The position numbers and the translations under genes were made by a program. A stretch of DNA of 64,000 bases, taken from contig NZ_CP092915.1 in NCBI RefSeq assembly GCF_022557175.1, positions 5,022,001-5,086,000 of the forward strand, read 5' to 3'. Numbering within the stretch: position 1 is the first letter of the stretch; the number at the start of each line of letters is the position of its first letter. Shown here piece by piece: positions 27,411-35,590 of the stretch. The notes below the pieces were generated by a model that had not been told where the DNA came from, did not search any database, and worked only from the letters and a program-made list of their open reading frames with translations. The stretch comes from Mycolicibacterium sp. YH-1. GTDB taxonomy: Bacteria; Actinomycetota; Actinomycetes; Mycobacteriales; Mycobacteriaceae.

Positions 27411-28214
27411 CTACACCTCCGGCGTGTATGCAGGCAGCGCTGTGCCGGTCTTCCAGTGCTTGAGCAGGGAGTTGGCGAGTTCCCGATACGCATCGGAGCC
27501 CTTGTTCTTCCGCCCCGTCAGTACCGAGGCACCCGAGGCGCTGGCCTCGGCGAACCGCACCGTGCGCGGGATCGGCGGACTCAACACCACCAGGCCGTAG
27601 CGGTCGGCGACGTCGAGCAGCACATCACGACTGTGGGTGGTGCGCGAGTCGTACAGCGTGGGCAGCGCACCGAGCATCTTGAGGTCGGCGTTGGTGATCT
27701 GCTGGACGTCGTCGACGGTCCGCAGGAACTGCCCGACACCCCGGTGCGCCAACGTCTCGCACTGCAGCGGAACGATGACGTCATCGGCGGCGGTCAACCC
27801 GTTGAGCGTGAGCACGCCCAGCGACGGCGGGCAGTCGATGATCACCACGTCGAAGTCGGACGCGATCTTGGCCAGGGCCCGTTTGAGCGCGTACTCGCGT
27901 CCAGCGCGCATGAGCAGCATGGCCTCGGCGCCGGCCAGGTCGATATTGGCGGGTAGCAGCGTCATACCCTCGGCCGTCGGCACCAGGGCCGCGCCGGGCT
28001 CCACCTCCCCGAGCAGCACCTCATGGATCGACACGGCGAGCTTGTCGGGGTCCTGGCCCAGCGAGAACGTCAGACAGCCCTGCGGGTCGAGGTCGACGAG
28101 CAGCACCCGTCGACCACTCTGGACCATTGCCGCACCCAACGACGCCACCGTCGTTGTCTTGGCAACACCACCCTTTTGATTGGCGACTGCAAGTACCCGA
28201 GTCACGTCGTCCAT
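27411..28214 (-). CDS. ParA/Soj-family ATPase
   Basis: A 267-residue P-loop ATPase with the deviant Walker A K-G-G-V-A-K-T-T-T near residue 14, D-L-D-P-Q-G (A') and V-I-I-D-C-P-P-S-L-G (Walker B). It lacks a ParB partner here; the chromosomal parAB pair is normally near the origin, so this is the second ParA-like protein (Rv3213c). The ATG at 28214 gives M-D-D-V-T-R-V-L; the GTG at 28205 is possible. It is divergent from the phosphatase gene, 46 bp away. A role in positioning some cellular cargo is inferred from the family. Confidence 0.87.
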   Translation of the reverse strand: MDDVTRVLAVANQKGGVAKTTTVASLGAAMVQSGRRVLLVDLDPQGCLTFSLGQDPDKLAVSIHEVLLGEVEPGAALVPTAEGMTLLPANIDLAGAEAMLLMRAGREYALKRALAKIASDFDVVIIDCPPSLGVLTLNGLTAADDVIVPLQCETLAHRGVGQFLRTVDDVQQITNADLKMLGALPTLYDSRTTHSRDVLLDVADRYGLVVLSPPIPRTVRFAEASASGASVLTGRKNKGSDAYRELANSLLKHWKTGTALPAYTPEV

Positions 28215-28260
28215 CCAAGCACGCAAACCCCCGGGACGGGCGTGCGGCACAATCGCGGGT

Positions 28261-28872
28261 GTGACTGTTGATCGGCATCGCCTGCTGCTACTGCGTCATG
28301 GCGAGACCGAATGGTCCCTCTCGGGCCGCCACACCGGCCGCACCGACCTGGAGCTGACTGACGTCGGCCGCGAGCAGGCCAGGCTCGCCGCCGATGCCCT
28401 GGCCGATCTGCGCCTGCGCGATCCCCTGGTGATCTGCAGCCCACGCCACCGCGCGCTGGTCACCGCCGAACTCGCAGGCCTCACGGTCGACGAGGTCACC
28501 CCGCTGCTCTCCGAGTGGGACTACGGCGACTACGAGGGCCTGACCACACCGCAGATCCGCGAGCAGGTGCCCGATTGGCTGGTGTGGACACACGGCTGCC
28601 CGGGGGGCGAGGGCGTCGAGGAGATCACCGTGCGCGCCGACCGTGCCATCGGGCTGGCACGCGAGCACATGGTGTCCCGTGACGTCATCTTCGTCGGCCA
28701 CGGCCACTTCTCCCGCGCCATGCTGGCCAGATGGGTGGAACTACCAGTGCCCCAAGGCATCCGGGTGTCGATGGTGCCCGCATCGATCGCGGTGTGTGGG
28801 CACGAGCACGGCATCCGCCAGATCAGCGCACTCGGCCTGACCGGTCACACCAACCCGTGTCTGCCCGCGTGA
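28261..28872 (+). CDS. gpm2: Histidine-phosphatase-superfamily acid phosphatase (Rv3214-like)
   Basis: A 203-residue enzyme starting at GTG 28261. It has the superfamily signature L-L-R-H-G-E-T-E-W (catalytic His) near residue 12 and F-V-G-H-G-H-F-S-R, the second catalytic His, near residue 150. Earlier names for this locus, gpm2 and phosphoglycerate mutase, are doubtful because M. tuberculosis Rv3214 was shown to be an acid phosphatase without mutase activity. Its stop overlaps the entC start (TGATG), so the two are co-translated. The natural substrate is unknown. Confidence 0.85.
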   Translation: MTVDRHRLLLLRHGETEWSLSGRHTGRTDLELTDVGREQARLAADALADLRLRDPLVICSPRHRALVTAELAGLTVDEVTPLLSEWDYGDYEGLTTPQIREQVPDWLVWTHGCPGGEGVEEITVRADRAIGLAREHMVSRDVIFVGHGHFSRAMLARWVELPVPQGIRVSMVPASIAVCGHEHGIRQISALGLTGHTNPCLPA

Positions 28873-29963
28873 TGGGTGAGCCGTCGTTCGTACTCGCGGG
28901 CCCCGACGGCGCTGTCATCGCCGACGGCGTGCACTCCCCTTACCCGCGGCTCGCCGACGCCAGGGCCGCGCTGGCCTCCGGTGATACTCCGATCGTGTTG
29001 GGCGCCTTGCCGTTCGACCTGAACCATCCCGCGGCCCTGATGCGACCTGAGTCGGTACGGTTCACGACAGCGCTGCCCGACGAGTCTCACGGCGACCTCC
29101 CCAATATCCGAATCACCGGGCAGCGTCCGTCTCCCGATGTGCACCGGACCCGAATCGCCGAGGCGTTGCGCCGCCTCGCCGATCCCGCCGACGAACTGCA
29201 CAAGGTGGTGTTGGCGCGGGCGCTTGCACTCGAGGCCGACGCACCCATCGACGTTGGTGCCCTACTGCGACGACTGGCCCGAGACCACACTGCCAGTGCG
29301 TATCTCGTCGATCTGACCGCCGCCGGTGCGGCGTTCGCGGGTACGGCGCTGATCGGCGCCAGTCCGGAACTGCTGGTGGCCCGGCGCGGCGAGGTAGTCA
29401 CGTGCCGACCGTTCGCGGGATCGGCGCCGCGCTCCCCCGACCCCACGACCGATGCCGCCAACGGTGCCGCGCTGGCGGCATCGGCGAAGAACCTGCACGA
29501 GCACCAACTCGTCGTCGACCAGATGCGTGAGGCGCTGGAACCACTGTGTGTCGACCTGCGCATCGCACCGCGGCCCGAGCTCAGCAGCACGTCGGCGGTG
29601 TGGCACCTGAGCACACCGATCAGCGGTCGGATCCGTGAGAAGTCCTTCACCGCATTGGATCTCGCGCTCGCCCTGCACCCGACACCCGCCGTCGGCGGGG
29701 TGCCCTCGACTGCCGCGGCGGCGCTGATCAACCAGCTGGAGGGCGATCGGGGTTTCTACGCCGGAGCGGTAGGTTGGTGCGATGCGGGCGGTGACGGCAA
29801 GTGGGTGGTGTCGATCCGGTGTGCCGAACTGTCGGCCGACCGGTGCACGGCCATCGCGCGTGCCGGCGGGGGCATCGTCGCCGAGTCCGATCCCGACGAC
29901 GAGGTCGCCGAGACCATCACGAAGTTCAAGACCATATTGACGGCGTTGGGAGTCGAGAGATGA
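28872..29963 (+). CDS. entC: Isochorismate synthase (EntC/MenF-like)
   Basis: A 363-residue chorismate-utilising enzyme that makes isochorismate. The family core is visible: K-V-V-L-A-R-A near residue 116, G-A-S-P-E-L-L near residue 163, C-R-P-F-A-G-S, H-P-T-P-A-V-G-G near residue 275 and G-F-Y-A-G-A-V-G-W near residue 298. Because mycobacteria use MbtI for siderophore salicylate, a role in menaquinone synthesis is more likely than mycobactin, but this is inference. It sits in a tight run: the phosphatase overlaps it by TGATG and the acetyltransferase overlaps its stop by ATGA. Confidence 0.88.
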   Translation: MGEPSFVLAGPDGAVIADGVHSPYPRLADARAALASGDTPIVLGALPFDLNHPAALMRPESVRFTTALPDESHGDLPNIRITGQRPSPDVHRTRIAEALRRLADPADELHKVVLARALALEADAPIDVGALLRRLARDHTASAYLVDLTAAGAAFAGTALIGASPELLVARRGEVVTCRPFAGSAPRSPDPTTDAANGAALAASAKNLHEHQLVVDQMREALEPLCVDLRIAPRPELSSTSAVWHLSTPISGRIREKSFTALDLALALHPTPAVGGVPSTAAAALINQLEGDRGFYAGAVGWCDAGGDGKWVVSIRCAELSADRCTAIARAGGGIVAESDPDDEVAETITKFKTILTALGVER

Positions 29964-30439
29964 CACTAACCATCCGGCCGGCACGGCCAGGGGACGAGAG
30001 CGAGCTGTTCTCGATGATCCACGCGCTGGCCGCGTTCGAGAAGTCCGCCGACCAGTGCACCGTGACCGAAACTCAGCTCACCGCAGCGTTGTTCGGCGAC
30101 CAACCGAGCGCGTCGGCGCACATCGCCGAGGTCGACGGCGCCCCCGCCGGATGCGCGCTGTGGTACCGCACGTTCTCCACTTGGGATGGTGTAGCGGGCA
30201 TCTACCTGGAGGACCTTTTCGTGAGCCCGGAGTTCCGGCGCCACGGCGTGGCGCGCGGACTGCTGGCGACACTGGCCCGCGAATGCGCCTCGGCGGGATA
30301 CACCCGACTGGAGTGGGCGGTGCTCGACTGGAACGTCAACGCCATTGCGCTGTACGACGCCGTCGGCGGCAAGCAGCAGAGCGAGTGGATCACCTATCGC
30401 GTGTCGGGCCCGGAGTTGTCGGCACTCGCCGAATCCTGA
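29960..30439 (+). CDS. GNAT N-acetyltransferase (Rv3216-like)
   Basis: A 159-residue acetyltransferase of the GCN5 fold. The acetyl-CoA loop reads R-R-H-G-V-A-R-G-L (residues 93-101), preceded by L-E-D-L-F-V-S-P-E-F, and it ends with the family's N-A-I-A-L-Y-D. The substrate is unknown; it resembles diamine acetyltransferase-type proteins in layout. The ATG at 29960 overlaps the entC stop as ATGA. Its 3' end overlaps the convergent membrane protein gene by 46 bp. Confidence 0.85.
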   Translation: MTLTIRPARPGDESELFSMIHALAAFEKSADQCTVTETQLTAALFGDQPSASAHIAEVDGAPAGCALWYRTFSTWDGVAGIYLEDLFVSPEFRRHGVARGLLATLARECASAGYTRLEWAVLDWNVNAIALYDAVGGKQQSEWITYRVSGPELSALAES

Positions 30440-30840
30440 CCCAGCCACTCCAACGCCGACGGGCTGAACAACAGCCCAAGGGTGAGCACGGCGGCGAGCG
30501 CGACGGGCACCGCCAGCACCCACTGCCCCGACCCGACGCCCATGTACCACGCGACCGGCAACAGCAGCAGCTGGGCGAACACCGCGATTCCGCGACCCCA
30601 GCGGCGCCCCGTCCACAGGGCCCACCCTGCCGCGAGCACGGCCGAACCCATGATGACGAACCAGCCCGCGGTACCCAGCGGGTTGAACCCCGCGATCGAG
30701 CCCGATCCGCGGAAGTACCCCACCGCTTCGACCACCGCTATCACCATCGCGGCAACGCCCTCGAGCGTCACAATCGCAGCAGCCTGACGCACCGTTGTCG
30801 GGGAGGGAACAATCACGGTGGCCAGCGTAGAGGGCTTCAT
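30394..30840 (-). CDS. Small four-helix membrane protein (Rv3217c-like)
   Basis: A 148-residue protein with four hydrophobic segments (about residues 22-38, 58-75, 81-98 and 107-126) and a short polar C terminus. No enzyme motif is seen. The ATG at 30840 is chosen; the frame is open to 30891, but that would overlap the divergent lipid kinase gene. It is conserved at this place in mycobacteria. The gene overlaps the acetyltransferase end by 46 bp in convergent orientation. Confidence 0.65.
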   Translation of the reverse strand: MKPSTLATVIVPSPTTVRQAAAIVTLEGVAAMVIAVVEAVGYFRGSGSIAGFNPLGTAGWFVIMGSAVLAAGWALWTGRRWGRGIAVFAQLLLLPVAWYMGVGSGQWVLAVPVALAAVLTLGLLFSPSALEWLGQDSASADNSGPDTR

Positions 30841-30854
30841 CGGCGCCACTTGGA

Positions 30855-30871
30855 TAGGCTCAGACCCCGTG
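30855..30871 (+). promoter_or_regulatory. Probable leaderless start for the lipid kinase
   Basis: A TAGGCT hexamer (30855-30860) lies 8 bases before the GTG start at 30869, which is the spacing expected from a -10 box to a transcription start at the GTG itself. There is no Shine-Dalgarno, as expected for a leaderless mRNA. Confidence 0.45.
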
Positions 30872-31837
30872 CGCGCCGTCTTGATCGTCAATCCGAATGC
30901 GACTTCGACAACGCCTGCCGGGCGCGATCTGCTGGCTCACGCGCTGGAGAGCAGGGTCACCCTGACCGTCGCCCACACCGATCACCGCGGCCATGCCGTC
31001 GAGATTGCCCAACAGGCGGCCCGTGACCGCTTCGACGTCGTGATCGTGCACGGCGGCGACGGCACGGTGAACGAGGTCGTCAACGGCCTGCTCGGCGAGT
31101 GTGGCGGCCCCTGGCCTGACCCGGCCGCACCCGGGCCCGCCGTCGGAATCGTGCCCGGTGGCTCAGCCAACGTCTTCGCCCGCGCCCTTGGCATCAGCCC
31201 CGACCCCATCGAGGCGACCAATCAGCTCGTCGACCTCCTCACGGCGCGACGCAGCGGTGCCCCGTGGCGGCGGATCGGGCTGATGGACTGCGGTGAGCGG
31301 TGGGCGGTGTTCACCGCTGGCATGGGCGTGGACGGCGACGTTGTGGCCGCCGTGGAGGCGCAGCGTGAGAAGGGGCGCAAGGTGACCGCTGCGCGCTACA
31401 TCCGCGTCGCGATCCGCGAGTTCTTCACCAGTGCCCGCAAGCACCCCACCCTGACGCTGCACCTGCCGGACCGTGCTCCCGTGACGGGCGTGCACTTCGC
31501 ATTCGTGTCCAACTCCAGCCCGTGGACGTATGCGAACACCCGGCCGGTATGGACGAATCCCACGACGACCTTTGAGACCGGCCTCGGGGTGTTCGCGACG
31601 ACCAGCATGAACATCTGGTCCAATCTGCGCCTGGTCGGACGAATGGTGTCCCGCAAGCCGCGCATCGAGGCACCGCATCTGGTGCGTGACGACGACCTGC
31701 CGTGGATCGAGGTGACGGCCGACACTCCTGCGGCATGTCAGATCGACGGTGATTACGTCGGACTGCGCGAAAGGATGCGATTCGTGTCGGTGCCGGATGC
31801 GTTGGCCGTCGTCGCTCCCCCGGCGAAAAGCCCATGA
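30869..31837 (+). CDS. Diacylglycerol/sphingosine-type lipid kinase (Rv3218-like)
   Basis: A 322-residue kinase of the DagK/YegS family. It has I-V-N-P-N-A near residue 5, the nucleotide-binding V-H-G-G-D-G-T-V-N-E near residue 60, P-G-G-S-A-N-V-F-A-R near residue 98 and T-A-G-M-G-V-D-G near residue 150. It should phosphorylate a lipid, possibly diacylglycerol; the exact substrate cannot be read. The GTG start at 30869 is likely leaderless. It is followed by the 247-bp whiB1 promoter region on the same strand. Confidence 0.85.
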   Translation: MRAVLIVNPNATSTTPAGRDLLAHALESRVTLTVAHTDHRGHAVEIAQQAARDRFDVVIVHGGDGTVNEVVNGLLGECGGPWPDPAAPGPAVGIVPGGSANVFARALGISPDPIEATNQLVDLLTARRSGAPWRRIGLMDCGERWAVFTAGMGVDGDVVAAVEAQREKGRKVTAARYIRVAIREFFTSARKHPTLTLHLPDRAPVTGVHFAFVSNSSPWTYANTRPVWTNPTTTFETGLGVFATTSMNIWSNLRLVGRMVSRKPRIEAPHLVRDDDLPWIEVTADTPAACQIDGDYVGLRERMRFVSVPDALAVVAPPAKSP

Positions 31838-32084
31838 CCTGCGGATTCACTCTCAAAGGAACCGATTCAGGGCGTACCTGAGTGTGAGTGTAGTACAACG
31901 GAGTGATGGTCCCGGTAACCCGGGGTCGCAGTGACATTGACCACGTGTTAACGCGCCTCTATTGACATCTGTTCAGCCTGTGAAACGATCGATTGCAACA
32001 GTGCAGAAACATTCAGTTGCACGAGTTAACAGCCGAACAACAAATCTAGTGCGCTTTGCCGCGCACACGGTAAGGAGTTAGAGC
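31838..32084 (+). promoter_or_regulatory. whiB1 upstream region and leader hairpin
   Basis: This gap precedes whiB1. It contains a TTGACA-type hexamer (around 31963) without a matching -10, several TGTGA-like half sites of the kind bound by the cAMP regulator Crp in other mycobacteria, a 6-bp hairpin gtgcgc/gcgcac (32049-32066), and the ribosome-binding site aaggag (32072-32077). M. tuberculosis whiB1 is Crp-controlled; no perfect Crp site was found here. Confidence 0.45.
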
Positions 32085-32339
32085 ATGGATTGGCGGCATA
32101 ATGCGGTCTGTCGTGACGAGGATCCGGAACTGTTCTTCCCCGTGGGGAACAGCGGCCCGGCACTCGCACAGATCGCCGACGCGAAGCTCGTCTGCAACCG
32201 CTGCCCAGTGACGACCGAGTGCCTGACCTGGGCATTGGACTCCGGCCAGGACGCCGGCGTTTGGGGCGCCATGAGCGAGGACGAGCGCCGCGCACTCAAG
32301 CGGCGCAATGCGCGGACGAAGACCCGCACCAGCGTCTAA
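32085..32339 (+). CDS. whiB1: WhiB1 nitric-oxide-sensing Fe-S regulator
   Basis: An 84-residue WhiB protein with cluster ligands C9, C37, C40 and C46, the G-V-W-G-A turn (58-62) and a basic C terminus (R-R-A-L-K-R-R) that binds DNA. It is essential in M. tuberculosis, binds the primary sigma factor, and senses nitric oxide through its 4Fe-4S cluster. AAGGAG lies 7 bases before the ATG. It is followed by a perfect 22-bp stem terminator and is convergent with pdtaS. Confidence 0.96.
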   Translation: MDWRHNAVCRDEDPELFFPVGNSGPALAQIADAKLVCNRCPVTTECLTWALDSGQDAGVWGAMSEDERRALKRRNARTKTRTSV

Positions 32340-32356
32340 AACGCATACACAGACGA

Positions 32357-32404
32357 CACACAGACTTACGGCCCCGGTGAAAACCGGGGCCGTAAGTCTG
32401 TGTG
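32357..32404. terminator. Perfect 22-bp stem terminator between whiB1 and pdtaS
   Basis: The left arm (32357-32378) and right arm (32383-32404) are exact reverse complements over 22 bases, closed by the GNRA tetraloop GAAA (32379-32382). There is no T tract on either strand. It ends both the whiB1 and pdtaS transcripts. Confidence 0.85.
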
Positions 32405-32429
32405 GAATGTGTTCGAATTCACGCAATTC

Positions 32430-33929
32430 CTATTGTTGAAGTCTTGTCCTTCGGCCGATCGGCACGCGCAACACGACGTCCGTTCCACCATCGGGAGCCT
32501 GGTGCATACCCAGCGAGCCGTCGAGTTCGGCGGACACCAGCGTCCGGACTATCTGCAACCCCAGTCGGTCGGACTTCTCCAGGCTGAAACCATCCGGTAA
32601 ACCGCGCCCGTCGTCGTGCACCACGACATCGAGCCACCGGGCCGACCGTTCCGCCCGAATCGTCACGGATCCCTCGCCAGTGTTCGAGTCATAGGCGTGT
32701 TCAATCGCGTTCTGCACCAGCTCGGTGATCACCATGACCATCGCGGTGGCCCGATCGGCGTCGAGCACGCCGAGATCCCCCTCCCGCACGATCCGGATCG
32801 GGGTGTCAACGGTCGCGACGTCGTTCATGATCGGCACGATCCGGTCCACCACCTGGTCCAGGTTGACCTCCTCGTCCACCGACATGGACAGGGCGTCGTG
32901 CACCAGCGCGATCGACGACACGCGACGCACCGACTCGATCAGGGCCTCACGCCCCTCGGCGTTGTTCGTGCGTCTCGCCTGCAGCCGCAACAGGGCCGCA
33001 ACGGTCTGCAGGTTGTTCTTCACGCGGTGATGGATCTCACGGATGGTGGCGTCCTTGGACAGCAGGGCGCGGTCGCGCCGCTTCACCTCGGTGACGTCTC
33101 GAATCAGCACCGCAGCGCCTGCCGCCGAACCGTGCACCACGAGTGGCAGCGTCCGAAACAGCACTGTGGCGCCGCCTGCGTCGACCTCCATGCGCATGCT
33201 CGAGCCGCCGTCCAGCGAGTCCCGCACGTGGTCGGCCAGTTCCTGCGCCTCGAACGGGTCGCCGATCAGCGGTCGCGTCACGGCGACGAGGTTGTGCGCC
33301 TCGAGTTCGGCCGCCAGGCCCATCCGGTGGTACGCCGAGATCGCGTTGGGGCTGGCGAAGGCGACGTTGCCGTTCACGTCGAGGCGGATGAATCCGTCGC
33401 CGACTCGCGGGCTGGACCGCGACGTCGCCAGGTCTCCCACATTGGGGAAGGTGCCCTCCGACAGCATGTGCAGCAGGTTGCGCGCGCAGTCCTGGTAGGC
33501 CCGTTCCAGCGGGCTGGCCTTGCGGCGGTCGGCCAAGGCCGTTTGGTGGGTGAGGACGGCGACCACCTGGTTACCGTGCTGGACCGGTACGGCCTCCACG
33601 TTGAGCCAGCTGCCGTCGTGCGAAACCCCTTGTGTGACATCGCTCTCGCGACCGATGTGACCGGATCTGAAGGCTGCCGCGACGACGGGCATGACGTCGG
33701 CATCGCTCTCCGTGCCCACGGCGTCGGCGAGCAGCACGGTGGGCGCCGTGTTGGGCCGCACCTGAGCCACGCACACCAGCACGCCGTCATCGCGGCGCAC
33801 CCACATCAGATAGTCGGCGAAGGACAGGTCGGCCAGGAGTTGCCACTCGCTCACCACAGCGTGGAGGTGATCGACGGCGTTGCCGGGCAGGACTGTGTGT
33901 TCGGCGAGCAGGTCACCGAGAGTGGACAC
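32430..33929 (-). CDS. pdtaS: PdtaS sensor histidine kinase
   Basis: A 499-residue soluble kinase with an N-terminal GAF-like domain (about 15-130), a PAS-like domain (about 170-285), and an HWE/HisKA_2 core. The phosphorylated His is in R-E-I-H-H-R-V-K-N-N (H300/H301). The ATPase has N-A-I-E-H-A-Y, D-D-G-R-G-L-P and G-L-Q-I-V boxes. It phosphorylates PdtaR, an RNA-binding antiterminator encoded elsewhere; in M. tuberculosis the pathway responds to copper and nitric oxide. It starts at 33929, 34 bp after the small biotinyl gene. It is convergent with whiB1. Confidence 0.94.
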   Translation of the reverse strand: MSTLGDLLAEHTVLPGNAVDHLHAVVSEWQLLADLSFADYLMWVRRDDGVLVCVAQVRPNTAPTVLLADAVGTESDADVMPVVAAAFRSGHIGRESDVTQGVSHDGSWLNVEAVPVQHGNQVVAVLTHQTALADRRKASPLERAYQDCARNLLHMLSEGTFPNVGDLATSRSSPRVGDGFIRLDVNGNVAFASPNAISAYHRMGLAAELEAHNLVAVTRPLIGDPFEAQELADHVRDSLDGGSSMRMEVDAGGATVLFRTLPLVVHGSAAGAAVLIRDVTEVKRRDRALLSKDATIREIHHRVKNNLQTVAALLRLQARRTNNAEGREALIESVRRVSSIALVHDALSMSVDEEVNLDQVVDRIVPIMNDVATVDTPIRIVREGDLGVLDADRATAMVMVITELVQNAIEHAYDSNTGEGSVTIRAERSARWLDVVVHDDGRGLPDGFSLEKSDRLGLQIVRTLVSAELDGSLGMHQAPDGGTDVVLRVPIGRRTRLQQ

Positions 33930-33963
33930 GCTGCGCCCTTCGCGACGGCGGAGCCGGCGCCGC

Positions 33964-34179
33964 CTAGCCGATCACGGCGATGAGGTCGCCGGCCTGGATG
34001 ACGTCGCCCACCGACACGCTGACCGACGTCACCGTGCCCGCGACCTCGGCGAGCACCGGAATCTCCATTTTCATGGACTCCAGGAGCACCAGGGTGTCTC
34101 CCTCGCCGATCTGATCGCCCTCGCTCACCACGACCTCAAGCACACTGGCCACGATCTCCGCGCGAACGTCCTCGGCCAT
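33964..34179 (-). CDS. Small biotinyl/lipoyl-carrier protein (TB7.3 / Rv3221c-like)
   Basis: A 71-residue biotin-acceptor domain with the modification site E-S-M-K-M-E-I (Lys37) and the paired beta-hairpin G-D-V-I-Q-A-G-D-L-I. The ATG at 34179 is chosen because GGAG is 5 bases upstream; an in-frame GTG at 34185 is possible. Such a protein should carry biotin for a carboxylase, but no carboxylase gene is beside it. It lies upstream of pdtaS, same strand. Confidence 0.88.
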   Translation of the reverse strand: MAEDVRAEIVASVLEVVVSEGDQIGEGDTLVLLESMKMEIPVLAEVAGTVTSVSVSVGDVIQAGDLIAVIG

Positions 34180-34319
34180 CTTCACTCCGCTCGTCTGGGG
34201 CGTGTCCGGGGACTACGCAACTGCCTGGGGGTCCATCGAACCACAACACCGGGTTTGTAATGCACTACCGGTGCCATGACACAATGTCAGTAAGCAAACT
34301 CAGTCAATGGAGGACCATC

Positions 34320-34394
34320 ATGGCCAAGCGAGGCCGCAAGAAGCGTGACCGTAAGCATTCGAAGGCCAACCACGGCAAGCGTCCCAACGCTTGA
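34320..34394 (+). CDS. Ribosomal protein bL37 (24 residues)
   Basis: A 24-residue, very basic peptide starting M-A-K-R-G-R-K-K-R and ending G-K-R-P-N-A. It matches the mycobacterium-specific 50S protein bL37, which fills a pocket near the peptidyl-transferase centre in M. smegmatis ribosome structures. The Shine-Dalgarno GGAGGA lies 4 bases upstream. It is followed by a strong terminator. Genes this short are often missed by annotation software. Confidence 0.88.
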   Translation: MAKRGRKKRDRKHSKANHGKRPNA

Positions 34395-34395
34395 T

Positions 34396-34429
34396 GGTTA
34401 GGCGCCAGGGCTTGCCCTGGCGCCTAACC
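34396..34429. terminator. Bidirectional terminator between bL37 and rshA
   Basis: Sixteen-base perfect arms, ggttaggcgccagggc (34396-34411) and gccctggcgcctaacc (34414-34429), closed by two T residues (so the innermost pair must open). It starts 2 bases after the bL37 stop and also ends the sigH-rshA transcript from the other strand. Confidence 0.8.
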
Positions 34430-34440
34430 TCGAATGATCC

Positions 34441-34752
34441 CTAGCCTCGAATGATCGTGGTGCGGCTGATCTCGATGCGCAGCCGTTGACGTAAGCCCTC
34501 CGGCGCCCTCTCACCACTGCACTTGTTGGCGATCAGTGTCTTGACCCGCTCCTCCACGCCGTAGTGGCGCAGGCAGGCCGGGCATTCCTCGAGATGGTGG
34601 CGCAGTTTGTCGCGCGTCTCGGCGGTGCACTCACCGTCCAGCAGCGTCCAGACCTCGGCGATCACCGATGCGCACTCCGGGTGCTCGGGATCCACGGGTC
34701 CAACCGGCGGTCGGAAGGTCTGATCCTCTGGGCGATTGAAATCCTCGCTCAC
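34441..34752 (-). CDS. rshA: RshA zinc-binding anti-sigma factor (ZAS)
   Basis: A 103-residue redox-sensing anti-sigma factor for SigH. The HxxxCxxC motif of ZAS proteins is H53-L-E-E-C57-P-A-C60. Oxidation of the cysteines releases SigH. Its start overlaps the sigH stop by 4 bases (ATGA), so the two are made in step. M. tuberculosis has the same pair (Rv3221A and sigH). The last codons, reading R-T-T-I-I-R-G, are partly repeated just downstream (see findings). Confidence 0.93.
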   Translation of the reverse strand: MSEDFNRPEDQTFRPPVGPVDPEHPECASVIAEVWTLLDGECTAETRDKLRHHLEECPACLRHYGVEERVKTLIANKCSGERAPEGLRQRLRIEISRTTIIRG

Positions 34753-35387
34753 GACGACACCTCCTCAGTCGCTGTGTCTAGCCGTTCTCCGCGCAGGAAC
34801 CCGCGATCTCGTGCGACATCGGCAAGCAGCTCACGAAGCTGCTTGCGACCACGATGAAGCCGGGACATGACCGTTCCGATCGGGGTGTCCATGATCTCTG
34901 CGATCTCCTTATACGGGAAGCCCTCGACGTCGGCGTAGTAGACCGCCATCCGGAAATCCTCCGGAAGGGCCTGCAGGGCAGCCTTTATCTCCGTGTCTGG
35001 TAGCGACTCGAGAGCCTCCACCTCGGCAGACCGCAAGCCCGTCGACGTGTGCTCGGCGTTGGCCGCCAGCTGCCAGTCGGTGATCTCGTCAGTCGGGTAC
35101 TCCGCAGGCTGACGCTGCTTCTTGCGGTAGCTGTTGATGTAGGTGTTGGTCAGGATCCGGTACAGCCAGGCCTTGAGGTTGGTGCCCGCGCGGAACGACC
35201 GGAAGCCGGCGTACGCCTTGACCATGGTCTCCTGCAGCAGATCCTCGGCATCCGCGGGATTGCGTGTCATCCGCAGAGCGCCGCCGTACAGCTGATCGAG
35301 CAGCGGTATGGCGTCCCGCTCGAACCGCGCAGTCAGCTCTGCGTCCGTCTCCTCGACGGCGGGCCCCGCCCCGTCGACATCGGTCAT
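34749..35387 (-). CDS. sigH: SigH ECF sigma factor
   Basis: A 212-residue ECF sigma factor for the disulfide and heat stress response. Region 2 has [14 protein letters not shown] and region 4 has [23 protein letters not shown]. The chosen start is ATG 35387 (M-T-D-V-D-G), which matches the M. tuberculosis N terminus. An in-frame GTG at 35468, with AAGGAG 6 bases upstream, would add 27 residues. RshA overlaps the stop. SigH controls thioredoxin, mycothiol and heat-shock genes. Confidence 0.93.
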   Translation of the reverse strand: MTDVDGAGPAVEETDAELTARFERDAIPLLDQLYGGALRMTRNPADAEDLLQETMVKAYAGFRSFRAGTNLKAWLYRILTNTYINSYRKKQRQPAEYPTDEITDWQLAANAEHTSTGLRSAEVEALESLPDTEIKAALQALPEDFRMAVYYADVEGFPYKEIAEIMDTPIGTVMSRLHRGRKQLRELLADVARDRGFLRGERLDTATEEVSS

Positions 35388-35590
35388 CGCGATGGAAACC
35401 GTCCCTTCTCTCGCGGCACCGAACAGCTCAACCATCCCCACCGGTCGTTCGAGGCAAGCAATGGCCACGTTTGGCTCCTTCCGTCGATCCTAGGGCCTGG
35501 ATCCGAGGGCGTGCCGGACTGTGTCGGCCACATCGAGATAACAGCAGGTGCCGGGGTGCTTGTTCCCACGCCCCGATTAGGGTGTACGAC

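Noticed and set aside
35388..35590. A SigH-type GGAA/GTT promoter before sigH
   Set aside because: Only a CGAAC with GTT at 14 bases could be found; the spacing and first base do not fit the known SigH consensus, so it was not annotated.
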